Part shown: piece after piece, positions 62,659 through 64,000 of the stretch
How the letters are laid out: every line of letters starts with the position of its first letter
Position numbering within the stretch: the stretch's first letter is position 1
Assembly (NCBI RefSeq): GCF_008042035.1
Contig: NZ_RDBL01000013.1
Location: 1,083,540 to 1,147,539, forward strand
DNA: 64,000 nucleotides
Direction: 5' to 3'
Source: Streptomyces sp. col6
GTDB taxonomy: Bacteria > Actinomycetota > Actinomycetes > Streptomycetales > Streptomycetaceae
Translations under genes and position numbers: made by a program
The notes under the pieces: model-generated
What the model was told of the DNA's origin: nothing
The model's database searches: none
Seen by the model: only the letters and a program-made list of their open reading frames with translations

Positions 62659-63154
62659 AGGCCAGCAGCGGGGCGAGGCCGTCCGCCGACTGGGCCAGCC
62701 GCTCCAGCCCGTCCAGCGCCGACACGGCGGCCTCCGCCGCCTCCGGGTCACGCCCGGCCAGGCCGCTCGCCGCGAACTCGTCCTCGTCCAGCCGCAGGAT
62801 CTCCGCGCGGTCGGCCGACACCCACAGGTCGAGGTCCAGGTCCTCGACGACCAGTTCGCCGTCCCGCAGCACGGCCGGCCGGGTCACGTCGCAGTACCAG
62901 CCCTTGAGTTCGCCTGCGCCCGTGCGGACCTCCTTCACCGCGAACCAGGCGTCGCGCCAGTAGTGCTCGGTGAAGACGTCGCCCGGCTCGAAGCGGACGA
63001 AGCCGAAGTCGCGCACGCCCGGGGCGGCCCAGGGCGCCCGCACGGTCACCCGGGTGCCGTTGTCGGCGACCAGGGCCGCCGGATACCTGATCTTGGTCTT
63101 CCCGGCCTTGACCAGGACGACGGTCAGACCGGCGTCAGCCGAGCCTGCGGACAT
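62657..63154 (-). CDS. DUF402-family protein
   Basis: 165 residues. VVLVKAGKTKIRYPAALV begins the conserved region, followed by FEPGDVFTEHYWRDAWFAVKEV, GWYCDVTRPAV and DLDLDLWVSADRAEILRLDEDEF. DUF402 proteins include FomD-like nucleoside-diphosphate hydrolases; the Asp-rich DLDLDLW and YCDVTRP parts match the metal site of that group. The activity here is inferred only. ATG 63154 has ggaggt 7 bases ahead and lies 20 bases inside the upstream GNAT gene, so the two are coupled. Confidence 0.85.
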   Translation of the reverse strand: MSAGSADAGLTVVLVKAGKTKIRYPAALVADNGTRVTVRAPWAAPGVRDFGFVRFEPGDVFTEHYWRDAWFAVKEVRTGAGELKGWYCDVTRPAVLRDGELVVEDLDLDLWVSADRAEILRLDEDEFAASGLAGRDPEAAEAAVSALDGLERLAQSADGLAPLLA

Positions 63155-64000
63155 GGCGTACCTCCGTGGCACAGATCTCGTAGCCGAACCAGCGGTTGAT
63201 GGCCAGCATCGGACCGTTGCCGGCGTCGTTCCCGGTATAGGCGTCGGTGTACCCGGCGGCGCGCGCCCGGTGCAGCGAGTCGTTCTTCGCGAGCTTGGCG
63301 AGGCCGCGGTTCCGGTGGGCCCGCCGGGTGCCCGTCATCCCCGACCAGTAGCGGTCCACCCCGTCGGTCCGCGCGGCGCTGAAGGCCGCCACCTCGCCGT
63401 CGGCCACCACGACCGAGGTGAGGCGGCGGTCCAGACCGGGGTCGCCCCAGGTCTCGGTGAGCCATTCCTCGTAGTCGTCGAGCCGGGCGGGCGTGTCGCT
63501 GGGCTCGTCCGCCGTGGTCTCGGCGTCCGCCTCGAAGAGCGGGCGCGGGTCGTCGGCGAAGTCGGCGGCCGTCCGCAGCTCGACACCGGCCGGCGGCTCC
63601 TGACGGGGCGGCAGCGAGCCGTTCGCCAGGTCCAGATGGAGGAAGTGGGCCGGCCGGCTCGGCTCGTAGCCGTGCTTCGTGGCGAAGGCCCGGTTGCCCG
63701 GGGTGTCCAGCACCCAGGTGTGCACCGAGGCCGCGCCCGCCAGGGCCAGATACTCCTCGGCGGTCCGCAGCAGCAGCGTGCCCGCGCCCCGGCCGGTGCG
63801 CTCCGGGTGGGTGTACGGATTGCAGAACGCCTGCCCCGGCTCGGGGCTCTCGTGCGCCAGACCCACCTGCGCCGTCCCGATGACCTCGCCGTTCTCCTCG
63901 GCGACCAGCATCCGGTACCGCCGTCCGGCCGGAGCACCGGTCAGCTCGAAGACCGCCTGCTCCGGCGTGATGATCATGTAGGGCAGAGCGGCGCGCCGCA
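63135..64000 (-). CDS. GNAT-family acetyltransferase with two GNAT domains (5' end outside window)
   Basis: At least 280 residues are visible. An N-terminal GNAT domain contains PERTGRGAGTLLLRTAEEYL (acetyl-CoA loop RxxGxG/A) and GNRAFATKHGYE; a second domain contains GTRRAHRNRGLAKLAKNDSL and NRWFGYEI. The first in-frame ATG at 63977 is preceded, in frame and without a stop, by codons running to the window edge, and the domain entry (ALPYMIITPEQAVFEL) reads as the middle of a protein, so the true start is probably beyond 64000. Acceptor substrate unknown. Its stop region overlaps the DUF402 start. Confidence 0.82.
   Translation of the reverse strand, partial: RRAALPYMIITPEQAVFELTGAPAGRRYRMLVAEENGEVIGTAQVGLAHESPEPGQAFCNPYTHPERTGRGAGTLLLRTAEEYLALAGAASVHTWVLDTPGNRAFATKHGYEPSRPAHFLHLDLANGSLPPRQEPPAGVELRTAADFADDPRPLFEADAETTADEPSDTPARLDDYEEWLTETWGDPGLDRRLTSVVVADGEVAAFSAARTDGVDRYWSGMTGTRRAHRNRGLAKLAKNDSLHRARAAGYTDAYTGNDAGNGPMLAINRWFGYEICATEVRHVRRLG

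Overview
The window is a stretch of a high-GC Gram-positive chromosome that is almost certainly from a Streptomyces. Evidence: very strong G/C bias at third codon positions, many GTG and TTG starts, ATGA/GTGA start-stop overlaps, hairpin terminators mostly without U-tracts, and typical Streptomyces proteins (streptogrisin B-type protease, SepF-like SflA, pyrG/ald/parA-scpAB neighbourhood). The species cannot be named from the sequence. Long stretches match from memory the gene order of the Streptomyces coelicolor SCO1735-SCO1790s region, and the core order matches Mycobacterium tuberculosis Rv1691-Rv1713.

Layout. (1) 1-590: the 3' end of a 23S rRNA gene, a 5S rRNA gene and the rrn terminator. 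(2) 0.66-12.5 kb: a TPR protein with a very long Arg/Asp/Gly-rich repeat tail, a DUF1015 protein, a HAD phosphatase, an iron-box-preceded siderophore ABC transporter (two FecCD permeases and an ATPase), an SCP2-like protein, then the conserved run small ORF-tlyA-nadK-recN. (3) 12.7-16.7 kb: glycosyltransferase, sulfurtransferase and GH15 hydrolase. (4) 17-28 kb: pyrG, ADP-ribose NUDIX hydrolase, an ATPase/TPR protein, ald, then the chromosome-organisation operon parA-like/putative partner/scpA/scpB/pseudouridine synthase. (5) 28.1-33.1 kb: a tightly overlapping NAD/ADP-ribose cluster, pnuC-nadR-nrtR-ADP-ribosylglycohydrolase-nucleotidyltransferase, plus a second, convergent nucleotidyltransferase; a perfect palindrome lies just before the pnuC ribosome binding site. 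(6) 33.2-37.7 kb: aroH-tyrA and cmk-acyltransferase-der. (7) 37.7-46.6 kb: two Streptomyces hypotheticals, an I78-like inhibitor, a PAP2 phosphatase, a DHA2 exporter, an acyl-CoA dehydrogenase, sflA and a protein with an extreme cysteine-rich tail. (8) 47-52.2 kb: an accessory flavin cluster (FAD/NAD(P)-binding protein with a TTA codon, two luciferase-like monooxygenases, DUF1684). (9) 52.4-61 kb: secreted enzymes (two S1 proteases, phospholipase A2, lipase) flanking a LexA-boxed dnaE2 plus inactive Y-family polymerase operon. (10) 61-64 kb: a methyltransferase-NUDIX-VOC fusion, a DUF402 protein and a GNAT protein cut by the window edge.

How the genes work together: most are housekeeping (RNA modification, NAD supply, CTP and CDP supply, aromatic amino acids, SMC-ScpAB condensin, SOS mutagenesis). 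The least ordinary parts are the NAD/ADP-ribose cluster with its paired nucleotidyltransferases, the TTA-containing flavin monooxygenase cluster, the ParA plus small DNA-binding-like protein ahead of scpAB, and the three-domain fusion. No tRNA, CRISPR array, insertion sequence or prophage was recognised.
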